This document shows, piece by piece, positions 10,294 through 19,726 of a stretch of DNA of 64,000 bases. The notes beneath the pieces were generated by a model. That model worked only from the letters and a program-made list of their open reading frames with translations. It did no database searches and was not told where the DNA came from. The position numbers and the translations under genes are program-made. Location of the stretch: the NCBI GenBank assembly GCA_964019335.1, contig OZ025707.1, positions 295,501 through 359,500 on the forward strand. The letters run 5' to 3'. Every line of letters begins with the position of its first letter. The first letter of the stretch is position 1. The stretch comes from Diplonema japonicum (Eukaryota; Euglenozoa; Diplonemea; Diplonemida; Diplonemidae).

Positions 10294-10301
10294 AGAAGGG
10301 G

Positions 10302-10335
<34 letters not shown>

Positions 10336-10421
10336 AAATTCTTTTTTTATTTTATTTTTTATAATAGTAATTTTTTTTATTTGTTAATTTTTTTTTTTCA
10401 TTATACAACGGAAAACACGAG

Positions 10422-10453
<32 letters not shown>

Positions 10454-10472
10454 CAAAGGGTTGGGGTATGAA

Positions 10473-10778
10473 ATGCGTGAGATAGATGAAGACTCCGATG
10501 AAGACTTCCTCTCGAGGCAGGAGTTGCAGACGTTGTACGAGGCAGAGAGGTGGCCCAACTTCACCTCTGCAACGAGGTCGAATGAAAGGAGGGTGAAGCT
10601 CCCGCAGATCCGCGGCTTGAAACTCGCCTCACGGTCGAGAAAGCCGATGAAGACGTGGAATATCACCCAGCCGAGCGTGGACCTGATGGTGGAGAAAAAC
10701 CAAATGGCCAGAGACAGATTGATGCTGACAAAGAGAGTCTCTATACTGCCCCCTTTGAAGAGAAATTTACATGTCTAG
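10473..10778 (+). CDS. small basic protein of unknown function
   Basis: 101 residues from ATG at 10473. The N-terminus is acidic (EIDEDSDEDF), followed by a basic, serine-rich middle (SRSRKPMK) and a leucine-rich helix near the C-terminus (LMLTKRVSILPPLKR). No known family or membrane segment is recognised. The frame is free of low-complexity artefacts, and codon use resembles neighbouring genes, supporting a real gene. It lies between two A-run spacers. A short direct repeat (about 10764-10788 and 10807-10828, containing ACATGTCTAGAAAAGA) overlaps and follows its stop codon. Confidence 0.55.
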   Translation: MREIDEDSDEDFLSRQELQTLYEAERWPNFTSATRSNERRVKLPQIRGLKLASRSRKPMKTWNITQPSVDLMVEKNQMARDRLMLTKRVSILPPLKRNLHV

Positions 10779-10928
10779 AAAAGAAAAAAGAAAAGAAAAA
10801 AAACGGCATTTACATGTCTAGAAAAGAGAGAAAAAAAAAAGATTTTTTCTTTGTTCCACCATAATTGTTGGCAAGTACTTCCGTTGGGGGAGGGGGAAAA
10901 AAAAAAAAAAGAGAGAAGGTGAGGGCAA

Positions 10929-11312
10929 ATGTTGACCATGCGCGATTTTGAAGCAATGCCTTTTGAAGCTGCTCAGCAGCGGGTCTCAGCTCCCATGATT
11001 GTGCAGTTCTCGCTGGGTGGGGCAATGAGGCCGGAAACGCCACTCGGAAGCTATGAGGACCTCCTGCGGCTTGATGAGAACAACGTTAAACGTGGAGTCA
11101 AGCCCCAAGAGTGGCCGAAGGCTGTCAGGGAAATCAAAGCCAAGCGAAAGCACGTTGGCGACGCTGATCCCATTACACAGGAGGACTTTGTAAAAGGAGA
11201 AATCCTTGTCGAACTGCGCAAGTGTGGCCACGTGTTCAAACCGGTGGGTTTGAAAAAATGGTTCAAGAAGGAACACCTGTGTCCTGTGTGCCGGGCTGAC
11301 GTACTTGAGTGA
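10929..11312 (+). CDS. degenerate RING / U-box-like protein
   Basis: 127 residues; ATG at 10929, with another in-frame ATG at 10938. The C-terminal 50 residues match the pattern of a RING/U-box E2-binding domain: DPITQEDF at 80-87, CGHVF at 99-103, KKWF, then CPVC at 118-121. The first zinc pair of a canonical RING is replaced by D80 and T83, so the domain has only the Cys-His and Cys-Cys ligands; this is how SP-RING or U-box domains differ from classic RINGs. A role as an E3 ubiquitin or SUMO ligase, or an inactive relative, is inferred. The N-terminal 75 residues are not recognised. The stop lies six residues after the last cysteine pair. Confidence 0.7.
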   Translation: MLTMRDFEAMPFEAAQQRVSAPMIVQFSLGGAMRPETPLGSYEDLLRLDENNVKRGVKPQEWPKAVREIKAKRKHVGDADPITQEDFVKGEILVELRKCGHVFKPVGLKKWFKKEHLCPVCRADVLE

Positions 11313-11894
11313 GATGGAGGGGAAGGAAAAAAAAAAAAAGAAGAAAAAAAGCGTTACCTTTTTTACAATAGCGACGCTGGGAAAGAAGAAAGGATTTAAA
11401 AAGAGGAACTGGCCGTTTGTCCGTGCCGGGTAAAACCTGGAGAAAGTTTGTCAACCCGAAACACGTTGCCAACGTTCCCCTTTTGTTTAGACAAGTCAAA
11501 GATTCGTTCTTGCAAAAAAAAAGAAAATGGTTTTTTATTTTTTTTGTAGCACCCCCCCCTTTTTTTCCCCTTAAAAATAAAAATAAATGGGGCCTTTCTA
11601 AACAGATTTAAAAAAAATAAGAAAATAAAAAAATTAAAAAAACCTTCTCCGGTTGGAAAGGCCAGAGGGTTGTTTGTATTACCCGCCCCCCCTTTTTTTT
11701 TTCACCCTTTAAAAAAAACTGGATTTTTCATCTTACTTTTCTTCTGGTTTCTTTTTTTTTTTTTTTTTGCTTTTCTTTCTTTCCCCCACACCGCTTAAAT
11801 GTCACCCCACCCCCCCAAAAAAAAAGTGGGGGGAGGTTTCCCCATCCCACCCCACTATATAAAAAAAAAAAAAATTAAAAAAAATTAAAAAAAA
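11313..11894. other. spacer with a coding-like patch
   Basis: A- and T-run spacer. At about 11365-11515 a stretch after ACAATAG reads as basic, protein-like sequence in two successive frames (KKRNWPFVRAG, then WRKFVNPKHVANVPLLF), which suggests a small decayed gene or exon. No start, stop or partner exon can be assigned. The remainder is C, T and A tracts. Confidence 0.35.
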
Positions 11895-12779
11895 ATGAGA
11901 TTCTACCCGGAATGGGACGGCTATGTGTCGTGGCCGGTTCTTCTGCTGTCGGCCCCGTGCTACCTTGCAATTATTTTTTCGACGAAGGCGGTGATGCAAA
12001 ACAAGAAGGCGATGGATCTAAACTGGGCGTTACAGGCCTTCAACGCCTTACAAGTAGCACTGGGCACCGCAATGGCATGGCAGCTAAGCGGCAGCTTGAG
12101 CTTTTCAAACCCGTTTATGCTTAATACTGACTTTGTAGCCCACACAGAAAAATGGCTTTTTGTTCACTATATCGCAAAGTTCTTAGATCTCATTGAGACG
12201 CTCATCATCGTCCTCCGGAAACGCAATTCGCAGCTAACCAAGCTTCATCTGTTCCACCACTCATCTGTTCTCTTCGTGTGGGGCTGGCTACTGAACATGG
12301 GCCTTGCAAATGGTACCGCGGCCTATGGTGCCTTCATCAACAGCCTTGTACACGCACTTATGTACGGACATTTGTATAGTCACGGCGATGCAAAGTGTAT
12401 GGTAATTGTGATAAACAAAACTTCGGTGGTGCTTTGCCAGGTGATCCAGTTCCTTTCTTGTATCATGCATGCTGTTATAGCCTTGTTTGTCGAAAAGAAT
12501 ATACCAACCTTCGTGTGCTTAGTTCAGCTTGGATACAGCCTCCTTTTGGTCGGTTGCTTTATCTCCGCTGCCAAGGCTGCTAAGAGAAGGCAACGGGAAG
12601 AACAGACCGAGCTGCGTGCAAGGCAGCCACCAGCATCCCCTGTCAGGTCTCAAATGACAATCGATCAGCTCCGGCAACAGATGAAGGAAGCGGCTGCGAG
12701 AAACCTCCGCGTGCAGCGAGAGCGGGAACAGAAGGGTTCTGTGGAGGAGGAGCTTTGTGAACCCTCCTTTTTTGACTGA
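11895..12779 (+). CDS. ELO-family very-long-chain fatty acid elongase
   Basis: 294 residues from ATG at 11895, just after an A-rich leader. The ELO condensing-enzyme signatures are present in order: KFLDLIETL followed by RKR, the histidine box HLFHH at 118-122, and the NSLVHALMYGHLY block. Around seven hydrophobic helices match the family topology in the ER membrane, where ELO proteins condense malonyl-CoA with acyl-CoA. An unusual feature is the C-terminal extension beyond the last helix (about 230-294), which is Q/E/R-rich and contains TIDQLRQQMKEAAARN, a predicted coiled coil; most ELO proteins end in a short lysine-rich retention signal. A very similar heptad occurs at the end of the channel gene downstream. 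Confidence 0.9.
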   Translation: MRFYPEWDGYVSWPVLLLSAPCYLAIIFSTKAVMQNKKAMDLNWALQAFNALQVALGTAMAWQLSGSLSFSNPFMLNTDFVAHTEKWLFVHYIAKFLDLIETLIIVLRKRNSQLTKLHLFHHSSVLFVWGWLLNMGLANGTAAYGAFINSLVHALMYGHLYSHGDAKCMVIVINKTSVVLCQVIQFLSCIMHAVIALFVEKNIPTFVCLVQLGYSLLLVGCFISAAKAAKRRQREEQTELRARQPPASPVRSQMTIDQLRQQMKEAAARNLRVQREREQKGSVEEELCEPSFFD

Positions 12780-12790
12780 TGGGGTGGAAA

Positions 12791-12821
<31 letters not shown>

Positions 12822-13044
12822 CATTGCTCCTTCGGTAGTGTTTCATAATTTCCTATTAAAAAAAAAAAAAAAGAAAAAAAAAAGAACGGAAAAAAAAAAA
12901 AAGGGTGGGATGTGGGGATAGGATGATGCAGCAAGACCAAAGGGTTCTTTGGGTTCAGGTACTCATGTGTGACAATATCCTCCCCATTTAAAAAAAAAAA
13001 AAAAAAGAAATGAGGGCTTCCTGTTGTTAGGGGAGGGGGAGGGG

Positions 13045-13077
<33 letters not shown>

Positions 13078-13129
13078 ACTGATGGCTCAAATTTCAGCAT
13101 TTCTTTTGTGAATTTCTTTTTTTTTATAG
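12780..13129. other. homopolymer spacer
   Basis: T and A tracts up to more than 30 nt. No coding sequence is recognised apart from the intron-like end (T tract and TATAG) leading into the following exon-like segment. Confidence 0.5.
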
Positions 13130-13290
13130 GCTTCTCCAGGAGGCCCATTTTTGCTACCCAGCCCACGCACGACAAGCTGATGGATTTGAAGGCCGCCTAC
13201 AAGCGGGATCGCATCACACGACTCCGCAAGACGCTCACAGCCACAATCGGGATGAAAGCAATGCTCCAGAAGGGGAGTATTAACAGATAG
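13130..13290 (+). pseudogene. orphan terminal exon, R-LRKTL family
   Basis: Following a T tract and TATAG acceptor, 161 bases encode a basic C-terminus ending in a TAG stop, with FSRRPIFATQ, RLRKTLTATIG and LQKGSINR. It aligns residue by residue with the last 54 residues of the gene at 62888-63586 (FARRPIFAS, RLRKTLVSAIG, LQKRSIKR). No 5' exon is visible upstream within the A-rich spacer, so it is either the last exon of an unseen gene or a truncated copy. The reading frame is intact, unlike the relic at 3825. Confidence 0.5.
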
Positions 13291-13728
13291 ACCCCCTCCT
13301 CCCATAGGGCGGCCCTCTAGCGGGGGGCTTGTCCTGTACTTTGAGTTTTTTTTTGATTCTCTCTCCTAGTTTGGATGGGCATCGTTCCCACAGCTCTTCA
13401 AAAAAAAAAGAAATGAAAAAAGAAAAGAAAGGGGGGGGAAACAAGAAGGAATAAACGGCACGTTATGCGGCAGCACACGCTCAAAAACAGCATATTAAAA
13501 AAAAAAATGACCCCGTTTTTTTTTTTTACCCCCTCCCCCTTTTTTTTTCCCCCTTTTTTCCGACAACCCGCTATCTTAATGACCGTGGTCTGGGGGAAAA
13601 AAAAAAAAAAAAAAAAAATAGAAACGGGATTTTTTTTTTTTTGTTGCACAACAAAAACGCGCGTTTAAAAAAAAAAAAAAAAAAAAAGGAGGGGTGAAAA
13701 AAAAACACCCCCCTCCCCCCAAAAAAAA
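13291..13728. other. homopolymer spacer
   Basis: A, T, C and G tracts separate the exon fragment from the channel gene; nothing further is recognised. Confidence 0.5.
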
Positions 13729-16341
13729 ATGAAACGCCTCTTTTCGTCTAACACAATCTCCCAAAAACTACGGGAGAGCAAGTACATCAACACAGCGGAA
13801 TCGGATGACATAGAGATGACCCATTCGAGCCTCGGCCGCACCAGGCGGGTCCTAACCCAGGTTCTAAACAAGACAAAGGGTGGGATCGACGAGGAAGAGG
13901 TGGGCATCATGCATCTCATAAACTACCTTGTAGTGGATATGGAAAAGCGAATGCACCTTCGACAGATGATCCCTTACATGGTATTTCTATGCGTTCTGAC
14001 AGCTTTAGTGGTCACCGAAATTTCCTTCAGCGAATATTCAGACCCGTTGCAACAAACTGAAGAAGTTACGAATATATTATTAAGAAAGCAATTGTCACAA
14101 GTTGGCAGCAAAGACCAAATGTGGAATTGGATTCGCGACGCCACCAAATCCACGTATGAATCAGGTCCTTCCAGAATATGCTCCGACACCGCTCAATGCT
14201 CCTCTGATTCCGTTGGATCGCAAACGTTTCCAATATCCGTTTTAATGCTCAGACAATGGAGGGTACCGGTATACATATGCGGTAATGTGAACGGCATCAC
14301 AGCGAAGGCGATCACCCCATGTGATATTTCAATTCTACCGTGTAACTGCACGCACAAATATAGTGCTTCGGAATCATCCACTGAAACTTACGGAATAGGT
14401 GACATGACATTTGTGTCGGATTCCGCGTTGAAGCTTCCCTTCCATCCTTTGGATTTAACAACGCAGCACATCACGTACCGCACGGAGAATCAATTTTCAC
14501 TGATTTTTCCGTTGTCCGACTCGCTCGATTCGATTATTTCGAATTTGACGGTACACGAGGAGCAGTACTGGGTGGACGAGCAAACGCGTGTTGTATCGCT
14601 TGAGACGCTTTTTTACAATCCAGATTCGGAGCAGTTTGTCCGGACATCTTGTTTCGCAGAGTTCTTCCAAACCGGGCTTGGAATGAGCAATTGTTTCTAC
14701 CAGCCTCCATACAAACTCGAAGTTTTCGACGGCTCCACCACCAGAACCGCTCTGTCGCTGATCGTTATGTTTTACATCATCCCGTTTCTGTACTGGTTGG
14801 GGCAGTCCGTATACTTCCGAGCGGTTTTGAAAAAAGATTTCATCGTCGTTGGGGAAATCTACCAGATCATCCACGTTGTCGTTTTATCAATCTTCACGTA
14901 CTACCAAGGCCTTATGTGGGACCTCAGCTCCGTTATGAGCAGCGGGCGTTTTTACGAGGAATATCTCACCGATGACTTCAAACGTGTTGGGGATGATGAA
15001 ACGGCGGAGGGGCTTCTCATGTTCCACTACTCGTCGAGGTACGCGTTTTACGGAAGAAGGTACCACGAGTTGCTTGGGATTTTGCTGGTTGTATCGTGGC
15101 TTCGGATATTCAAATTTTTGCAGCATTTTCACCAACTGAACATGCTGTCGGAAACAACGAGAATTGCTGCGATCGACGTGTTTCGGTTGGCGACGATCTT
15201 CATGTACTGTGTGCTCGCGTTTTCAATGGCAGGATCGCTGGTCTTCTCGTCTCAATTAAGGGAATTCGAAACGCCTTCTCACGCCGGTTCAACACTTCTC
15301 AGAATGTTTTTCATGGAACACGAGCCCGATTACATACGAATGAGGGACATGCAGCCGTTCTGGGCACCCGTATATGTGGTCAGCTTCTTTCTCTTATGCT
15401 ACTTCATGTTGTTAAACATGGTTTTGGCGGTTATTGTGTCGTCCTTCACGCAGGTTCAGTCCGCACAAGAAACAGCGAAACGACAGCTTGCCGTCAGGGA
15501 GGATCAGATTCTCGATGAGGAGATTTTAATCCTGCGGAACCGTTCTAACTCGGTTGCGTTGGCCGGGGCGTCGCGGCCGTCTCGTTTTTCCCGCACGCAG
15601 AAGAAGTTCGTCAAGATGTTCGCTAGTATAAAAGACACGGCATTGCACTGGTTGACAGCAGATAATTCACAACGAGAGAAAGCTGTTCAGCTTGCAAAAG
15701 AACATTGCGCAAGAGATCTTCGAATACCCCGTTACGTCTTGAAAGAACACCCTGAGTACTACAACCGAGTCAGCATCACAAAAGAAGAGTTGAAACGGGT
15801 ATTTGCTAAACTTCTGTCTGATGCAGACTTAGAGAACATTTTCATGGGTGTGCAGAAAAAGGTGTTTACACAAGAGAACACCCACGTTCTCATTGTCCAG
15901 GCGATGTCTGAGCTAGCCGCAGATATTCAACGAAAGTTTGAAGAACAGGACATGGTCAACAAAACAGCCTTCGACGATATGTTAAAAAAGATGAACGGGA
16001 TGCAGAATGCAAGCGGGGGTGGGGAATATGACATCATGGTTACAGGTCCTTCAGGGAATACCAAGCCCGCCGCCACCATTTTACAGCTTCGGCAGCAGCT
16101 TAAAGAAGCCCTTGCGGAGAATAAGCGGCTTACGAAGTCGCAGGCTAAAGCTCAGCAGGCTCTCGCGCAAGCAACAGTCCAGCAGCAACTTGCTGACCTT
16201 AACTCAGAAAGGGAATTTTTGGTCGACCAGCTCGCTGTGTCTGAGAAAGCGTCCATAGCCAGCATGGAAAGACGGGCTTCGACAGACGGGGTGGAGACAC
16301 CTCTTCAGGCAGCAAGGAACATTTTGCGTATTCCTGTGTAG
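13729..16341 (+). CDS. polycystin/mucolipin-type (PKD-TRP) cation channel
   Basis: 870 residues, single exon. Cytosolic N-terminus of 79 residues; TM1 at about 80-98; a large extracytosolic loop (about 100-335) with several cysteines, the hallmark of the TRPP/TRPML group; TM2 at about 343-365; TM3-TM5 between about 375 and 505; a pore-loop candidate around 520-535; and TM6 (about 545-568, LCYFMLLNMVLAVIVSSF). This six-helix C-terminal plan matches the PKD channel domain. The cytosolic tail (570-870) ends in a coiled coil containing LQLRQQLKEALAENKRL, as expected for channel assembly. Family members conduct Ca2+ or Na+ in cilia, plasma membrane or endolysosomes. Polycystin versus mucolipin cannot be settled by eye. 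Confidence 0.85.
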   Translation: MKRLFSSNTISQKLRESKYINTAESDDIEMTHSSLGRTRRVLTQVLNKTKGGIDEEEVGIMHLINYLVVDMEKRMHLRQMIPYMVFLCVLTALVVTEISFSEYSDPLQQTEEVTNILLRKQLSQVGSKDQMWNWIRDATKSTYESGPSRICSDTAQCSSDSVGSQTFPISVLMLRQWRVPVYICGNVNGITAKAITPCDISILPCNCTHKYSASESSTETYGIGDMTFVSDSALKLPFHPLDLTTQHITYRTENQFSLIFPLSDSLDSIISNLTVHEEQYWVDEQTRVVSLETLFYNPDSEQFVRTSCFAEFFQTGLGMSNCFYQPPYKLEVFDGSTTRTALSLIVMFYIIPFLYWLGQSVYFRAVLKKDFIVVGEIYQIIHVVVLSIFTYYQGLMWDLSSVMSSGRFYEEYLTDDFKRVGDDETAEGLLMFHYSSRYAFYGRRYHELLGILLVVSWLRIFKFLQHFHQLNMLSETTRIAAIDVFRLATIFMYCVLAFSMAGSLVFSSQLREFETPSHAGSTLLRMFFMEHEPDYIRMRDMQPFWAPVYVVSFFLLCYFMLLNMVLAVIVSSFTQVQSAQETAKRQLAVREDQILDEEILILRNRSNSVALAGASRPSRFSRTQKKFVKMFASIKDTALHWLTADNSQREKAVQLAKEHCARDLRIPRYVLKEHPEYYNRVSITKEELKRVFAKLLSDADLENIFMGVQKKVFTQENTHVLIVQAMSELAADIQRKFEEQDMVNKTAFDDMLKKMNGMQNASGGGEYDIMVTGPSGNTKPAATILQLRQQLKEALAENKRLTKSQAKAQQALAQATVQQQLADLNSEREFLVDQLAVSEKASIASMERRASTDGVETPLQAARNILRIPV

Positions 16342-16734
16342 ATAAAAAAAAAAAAAAAAAAAAAAAGAAAATTAAACGCTCCATATTCGCTAAGTGACCC
16401 GCCCTATGTCCCAAAGGGGTTATAGGGGGGCTATAGGGGGAAAAAAAAATGTCAAAAATGCCCAAAGGTTCATTGAATTTTTTTTTTTTTTTTCAAAAAA
16501 TCCATATGTCGAACATGAAAGAACGGTGAGTTCCAAGGAAGTTCCAAAAAAGAACTTTCCAAAAAAAAAATATTGGGGGCCAACCAAAATGATCTTGGAA
16601 GTCGCCATTTTGGGTTTCGGCCATTTTTGCCAAACTTTTGCAACTGGGCACTTTTCCCTTTGAAAAGCATGGTCAACAGGGTTCGATCCCAGAAGCCAGC
16701 ATCTTTCCTGACCAGTAGTTCAGCCGAAAATATT

Positions 16735-16813
16735 TGGCGAGGCGTAGTAGTTGGGAGGGCTTTGCCCTGTACCTAGGCGAAGCGGGTTCAAACCCCACTC
16801 CAGCGGATTTTTT
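16735..16813 (+). other. tRNA-like Pol III promoter segment
   Basis: Contains a B-box-like GGTTCAAACCC about 40 nt after an A-box-like TAGTAGTTGGGAG, followed by a seven-T terminator. A second B-box-like GGTTCGATCCC occurs at about 16680. I could not pair acceptor and anticodon stems, so it is not called a tRNA. The same segment recurs, split by an insertion, at 52380-52422 and 53182-53226. Confidence 0.4.
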
Positions 16814-17023
16814 TAGGCTCACCACAGGGGAGAAACGGCAGCCCAAACCGGTATTTCTGCGAAAGCTTTTCGTAAGCTTGTGTGAGTCTAGTTGAGAAAA
16901 GTGCAGTTTTGAGGGAAGGACAGCTCTTAACATTGTAAGATTGTTAGTTGTTAGTCAGTAAGCATAACAGTCCTGTCCTCTGCACTTCGGCCGTAATCAC
17001 CAAATACAAACGGGTGGAGATGA

Positions 17024-17533
17024 CGAGAAGGTCAAAGAGGGTTCCATAGGGGAGTTTTAGTTGAAGAGACAGATGCGCGTCTACGCCGTCCACCACAGGG
17101 CAACGTACAGTCCAAATGGCATAGTCATTTGAAAGTGACGTTGCCTTTGGGGCAGAAGTTATTTCTGCTTGGAAGGTACTTATGTGGGAATTACACCGAT
17201 CACCGGTCACGTTTGCGTTGGAAGATCCTTGACCCGCGTGCCCTGGTTTGTGACCAGCCTGACGACGACCGGAGAATACTTCCTACTCCTGAGAGCACAC
17301 GGGCAACTCGAAGGGAAAGACCAAAGCAAGCCCTTCCAGCCAGCAGAGAGCCTCAGACAACGAGGACTCCAGATGGACAGGATCGCGATAGCGGAGTCAC
17401 AAGGAGCTCCACTACCGGGTCCACTACACAAAAGAGGGCAAGAAGTGAGATCTCAGAGCAGACGGAGTGGAAGTGCCATAGGAACCCCACTTGTGCCGTG
17501 TTTTTTCCACCGGAGCTGCTTCATTTTGTATAG
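17024..17533 (+). other. open frame inside the inverted-repeat element
   Basis: About 170 codons without a stop but with no early ATG. The translation is basic and Arg/Pro/Thr-rich (GQKLFLLGRYLCGNYT, later ATRRERPKQALPAS) and ends with a Cys/His-containing tail (WKCHRNPTCAVFF). It could be the remnant of an element-encoded protein. No transposase motif is recognised. Confidence 0.3.
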
Positions 17534-17712
17534 TACAAAGTAAGGCAAATCACCAAAAAAATTTTTATTACAAAAAAAAAAAAATTCCATATGTCGAACA
17601 TTGGGCCCCGGACGCAAATAAATCCATTCCAGCCCTAGAAAAAGCAATTAGAATTTTTTTTTTAGCTCTTCAAAATGCGGGTTCTGGTGGGTCACTTAGC
17701 GAATATAGAGCG

Positions 17713-18212
17713 TAAAAGATATTTTTAATACCTCCCCCCATCCTTTAGATTTAATTGCCGTTTTTTTTTTGTTTTTGTTTTGTTTTATGGAAGAGGTTCT
17801 TTTATTTTATTATAAGCTGCGCCCTTTCACGTTCACCCAACTTTATTATTTTTTTTTTTTAAATCCAGTGAGTACACCCCACCTCCCTCCCGTATTGTAC
17901 ACTGAAATTCTTTTTTTTTTTACCGAGTTTTGTTTTGTCTCCGTGTTTATAAGGGGAGGGAGGGAAGTTTTTTTTCTTCTTTTTTTTTTTTTCATCTTTT
18001 TTTTATAAAAAATTAAGACACTGATACTGCAGGATGTTCTGCGTTGATAGATGACCTATGTACTGCCTTTCCCCCCCCCCCCCCCCGTTTTTCCTCCTTT
18101 TTCAAAAAAAATTTTTTTACTCGTTGAATCAGTTGTTACCCACAGGAGGGGGAGGGGAGACTGGGGGGAGAGGGAAAAGAAAAAAAAAAAAAACGAGAAA
18201 CTAGCAAGTAAG
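17713..18212. other. T-rich spacer
   Basis: Poly-T and poly-C tracts; the last 60 bases are an A/G-rich leader to the PHD gene. Nothing else is recognised. Confidence 0.5.
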
Positions 18213-18783
18213 ATGCCCCCCCGGAAGAAGCAAAAGAGTGCAAAGGAAAGGGAAAAATCGGAGGAAAAAGAAGAAACGGAAGAGGAAGAGGAGGAAAATA
18301 ACAATGAAGAACTGTGTCAAACTTGTAAGAAGGTATGTGTGTCTTTTAAAAAAAAAAAAAAAAACCCTCCCCAGGTTGTTGCTAAAAATTGGGATGGAAC
18401 TTGGTGGGAGTGTAATAAATGTGCTGGGTATGGGGGAAAAAAAAAAATAAAAAAATAAAAAAACCCAGATGGCACCACACAGTATGCAGTGGCCTCCGGT
18501 CTTCTGAAATAAAGAGATTACAGAAGCAGTGTGACATTGCTGAAGCAGATGGCAGCCCAGCCCCTGTATGGAACTGCCCTGCCTGCACTAAGACCACGAA
18601 GACGAAATCTGGAAGAAAATCCACCTCAAAGAGAGATGACCACAAAGTCACCGAACCCAAGCCGTGGAAATGGACGGTGGAAGAAGAGGAGGATATGGTA
18701 TGCGTCTCGCGGTACTTTAAAAAAAAAAAAAAAAAAAAAAAAAACAGAAGCACGCATTCGAGGTTTTCTTAGACTCGCGATGA
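18213..18783 (+). CDS. PHD-finger protein (4 exons)
   Basis: Exons 18213-18332, 18375-18427, 18469-18697 and 18748-18783 encode 145 residues. After a Lys/Glu-rich N-terminus the protein has a full C4HC3 PHD finger: C35, C38, C53, C56, H61, C64, C94 and C97, with the conserved WWECNKCAGWHHTVC core. The finger is only restored when three 41-50 nt introns are removed, each starting GTATG and containing an A run before CAG; this is the strongest proof of the intron model in the window. PHD fingers read histone H3 tails or act in E3 ligases, so a nuclear chromatin role is likely. The last exon adds only 11 residues. A T-rich tract follows the stop. Confidence 0.85.
18333..18374 (+). other. intron 1 of PHD gene
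   Basis: 42 nt, GTATGTGTG then an A run then CCCCAG, phase 0. Confidence 0.85.
18428..18468 (+). other. intron 2 of PHD gene
   Basis: 41 nt, GTATGGGGG then A/T-rich sequence then ACCCAG, phase 2. It falls inside the zinc-finger core, whose Trp-His pair is rebuilt across the junction. Confidence 0.9.
18698..18747 (+). other. intron 3 of PHD gene
   Basis: 50 nt, GTATGCGTC then a long A run then ACAG, phase 0. Confidence 0.75.
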
Positions 18784-18929
18784 TTTTTTTTTTTGTAACT
18801 TTTTGTTTTTTTTTTTCTGTTTTTTTTTTGTACCCCCAGTTTTCTTTCTTTCTCCACACTTTTTTTTTTTTTTGTAACTTTTTTTTTTCCTCTAACCTCA
18901 TCACACAAAAAAAAAAGGGAGGAAACAAA

Positions 18930-19550
18930 ATGGAAGCTTTGATTTTCTCAGCCAAAGCGTTCCTCTTAGACGAGCAGCTTGAGAGGGACATGATAAGCGC
19001 CGTGACCGTCATGCAGCCAGGCGTCCCGGAGCCCTGGGTGAAAGAGGTCGGTGAGAATGAGGTTTACACAGACGTGGGAATAGGCTGCCCGGTAAACAAT
19101 ATAGTTCTTCAGGAAGAAAACTGGGTGGCCGTTACAGGGAAGCACGGAGTGGTCCTGGGCGGTGTGCCAAGGACGGCCTTCAAAAATCCCGATTCTATCA
19201 GGACAAGCACGGTTTCACTCGTTGCATCTGATGTTGAGCTTGTGGACCCTGTTGTCCAAAATCTCGCTGTTAAGTATGGCCACAAGAAAAGCCAGTGGCC
19301 CCCCAACACCCCTATCTTGGATTCTATCTGGCTCACGTACCTTGATCCCTTCAGGCGCGGTGGCGTTGCGCCGAGGTACCTCTACACATTGCTGGAAGCC
19401 TGTGAAGAAGCGGGTTATTCCACACTTTCCTCTCCCCGCAGCGATTCTGAGGAATCTTCGGTCACCTTGCCCACCGCACCCTCCTCGGATTCTGCTGACT
19501 TGATGCAGAATGATCTCACAACAACGCCTTCACCGAAGCCTGACAGGTGA
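18930..19550 (+). CDS. unrecognised 206-residue protein
   Basis: ATG at 18930 after a CT-rich tract and GGGAGGAAAC. The first 170 residues look globular, with mixed strands and helices (for example NWVAVTGKHGVVLGGV and LDSIWLTYLDPFRRGGVAPRYLY). The last 45 are Ser/Thr/Pro/Asp-rich and probably disordered. No signal peptide, membrane helix or known motif is seen. The stop directly follows a GTGA that could also act as a splice donor, with a strong T tract and CACAG acceptor at 19662, so an alternative longer C-terminus is conceivable but would add mostly Phe and Lys codons; I prefer the unspliced stop. Confidence 0.7.
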   Translation: MEALIFSAKAFLLDEQLERDMISAVTVMQPGVPEPWVKEVGENEVYTDVGIGCPVNNIVLQEENWVAVTGKHGVVLGGVPRTAFKNPDSIRTSTVSLVASDVELVDPVVQNLAVKYGHKKSQWPPNTPILDSIWLTYLDPFRRGGVAPRYLYTLLEACEEAGYSTLSSPRSDSEESSVTLPTAPSSDSADLMQNDLTTTPSPKPDR

Positions 19551-19623
19551 ATGATGAAAAATTTGAAAATACCATCTCGCATTTTTTTTTTTTTTTTTTC
19601 CTCTTTCCCACCCGATTCTCGCG

Positions 19624-19658
<35 letters not shown>

Positions 19659-19726
19659 CACAGGAGGGAGAGAGAAGAAAGAAATTTACACGGTTTTTTC
19701 TTTTTTTTGAAATAAAATAAAAAGAA

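Larger units (their letters stand above)
16377..17712. mobile_element. terminal-inverted-repeat DNA element (1.3 kb)
   Basis: The two ends are inverted copies over 24 nt with one mismatch (16377-16400 beginning CGCTCCATATTCGC; 17689-17712). A 4-nt TAAA lies at both flanks, a possible target duplication although A-rich. Inside are runs of T and A, a tRNA-like Pol III segment and an open frame at 17024-17533. The first 430 bases recur at 52034-52412, and the right-hand inverted end recurs near 28025-28070, so it is a dispersed family. No recognisable transposase is present, so it is probably non-autonomous. Confidence 0.65.

Noticed and set aside
16735-16806. Functional tRNA gene
   Set aside because: B-box and terminator are present, but acceptor and anticodon stems cannot be paired, and the copy at 52-53 kb is interrupted.
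17129-17533. Autonomous transposase gene in the 16.4-kb element
   Set aside because: No DDE, HUH or recombinase motif and no start codon; listed only as an open frame.
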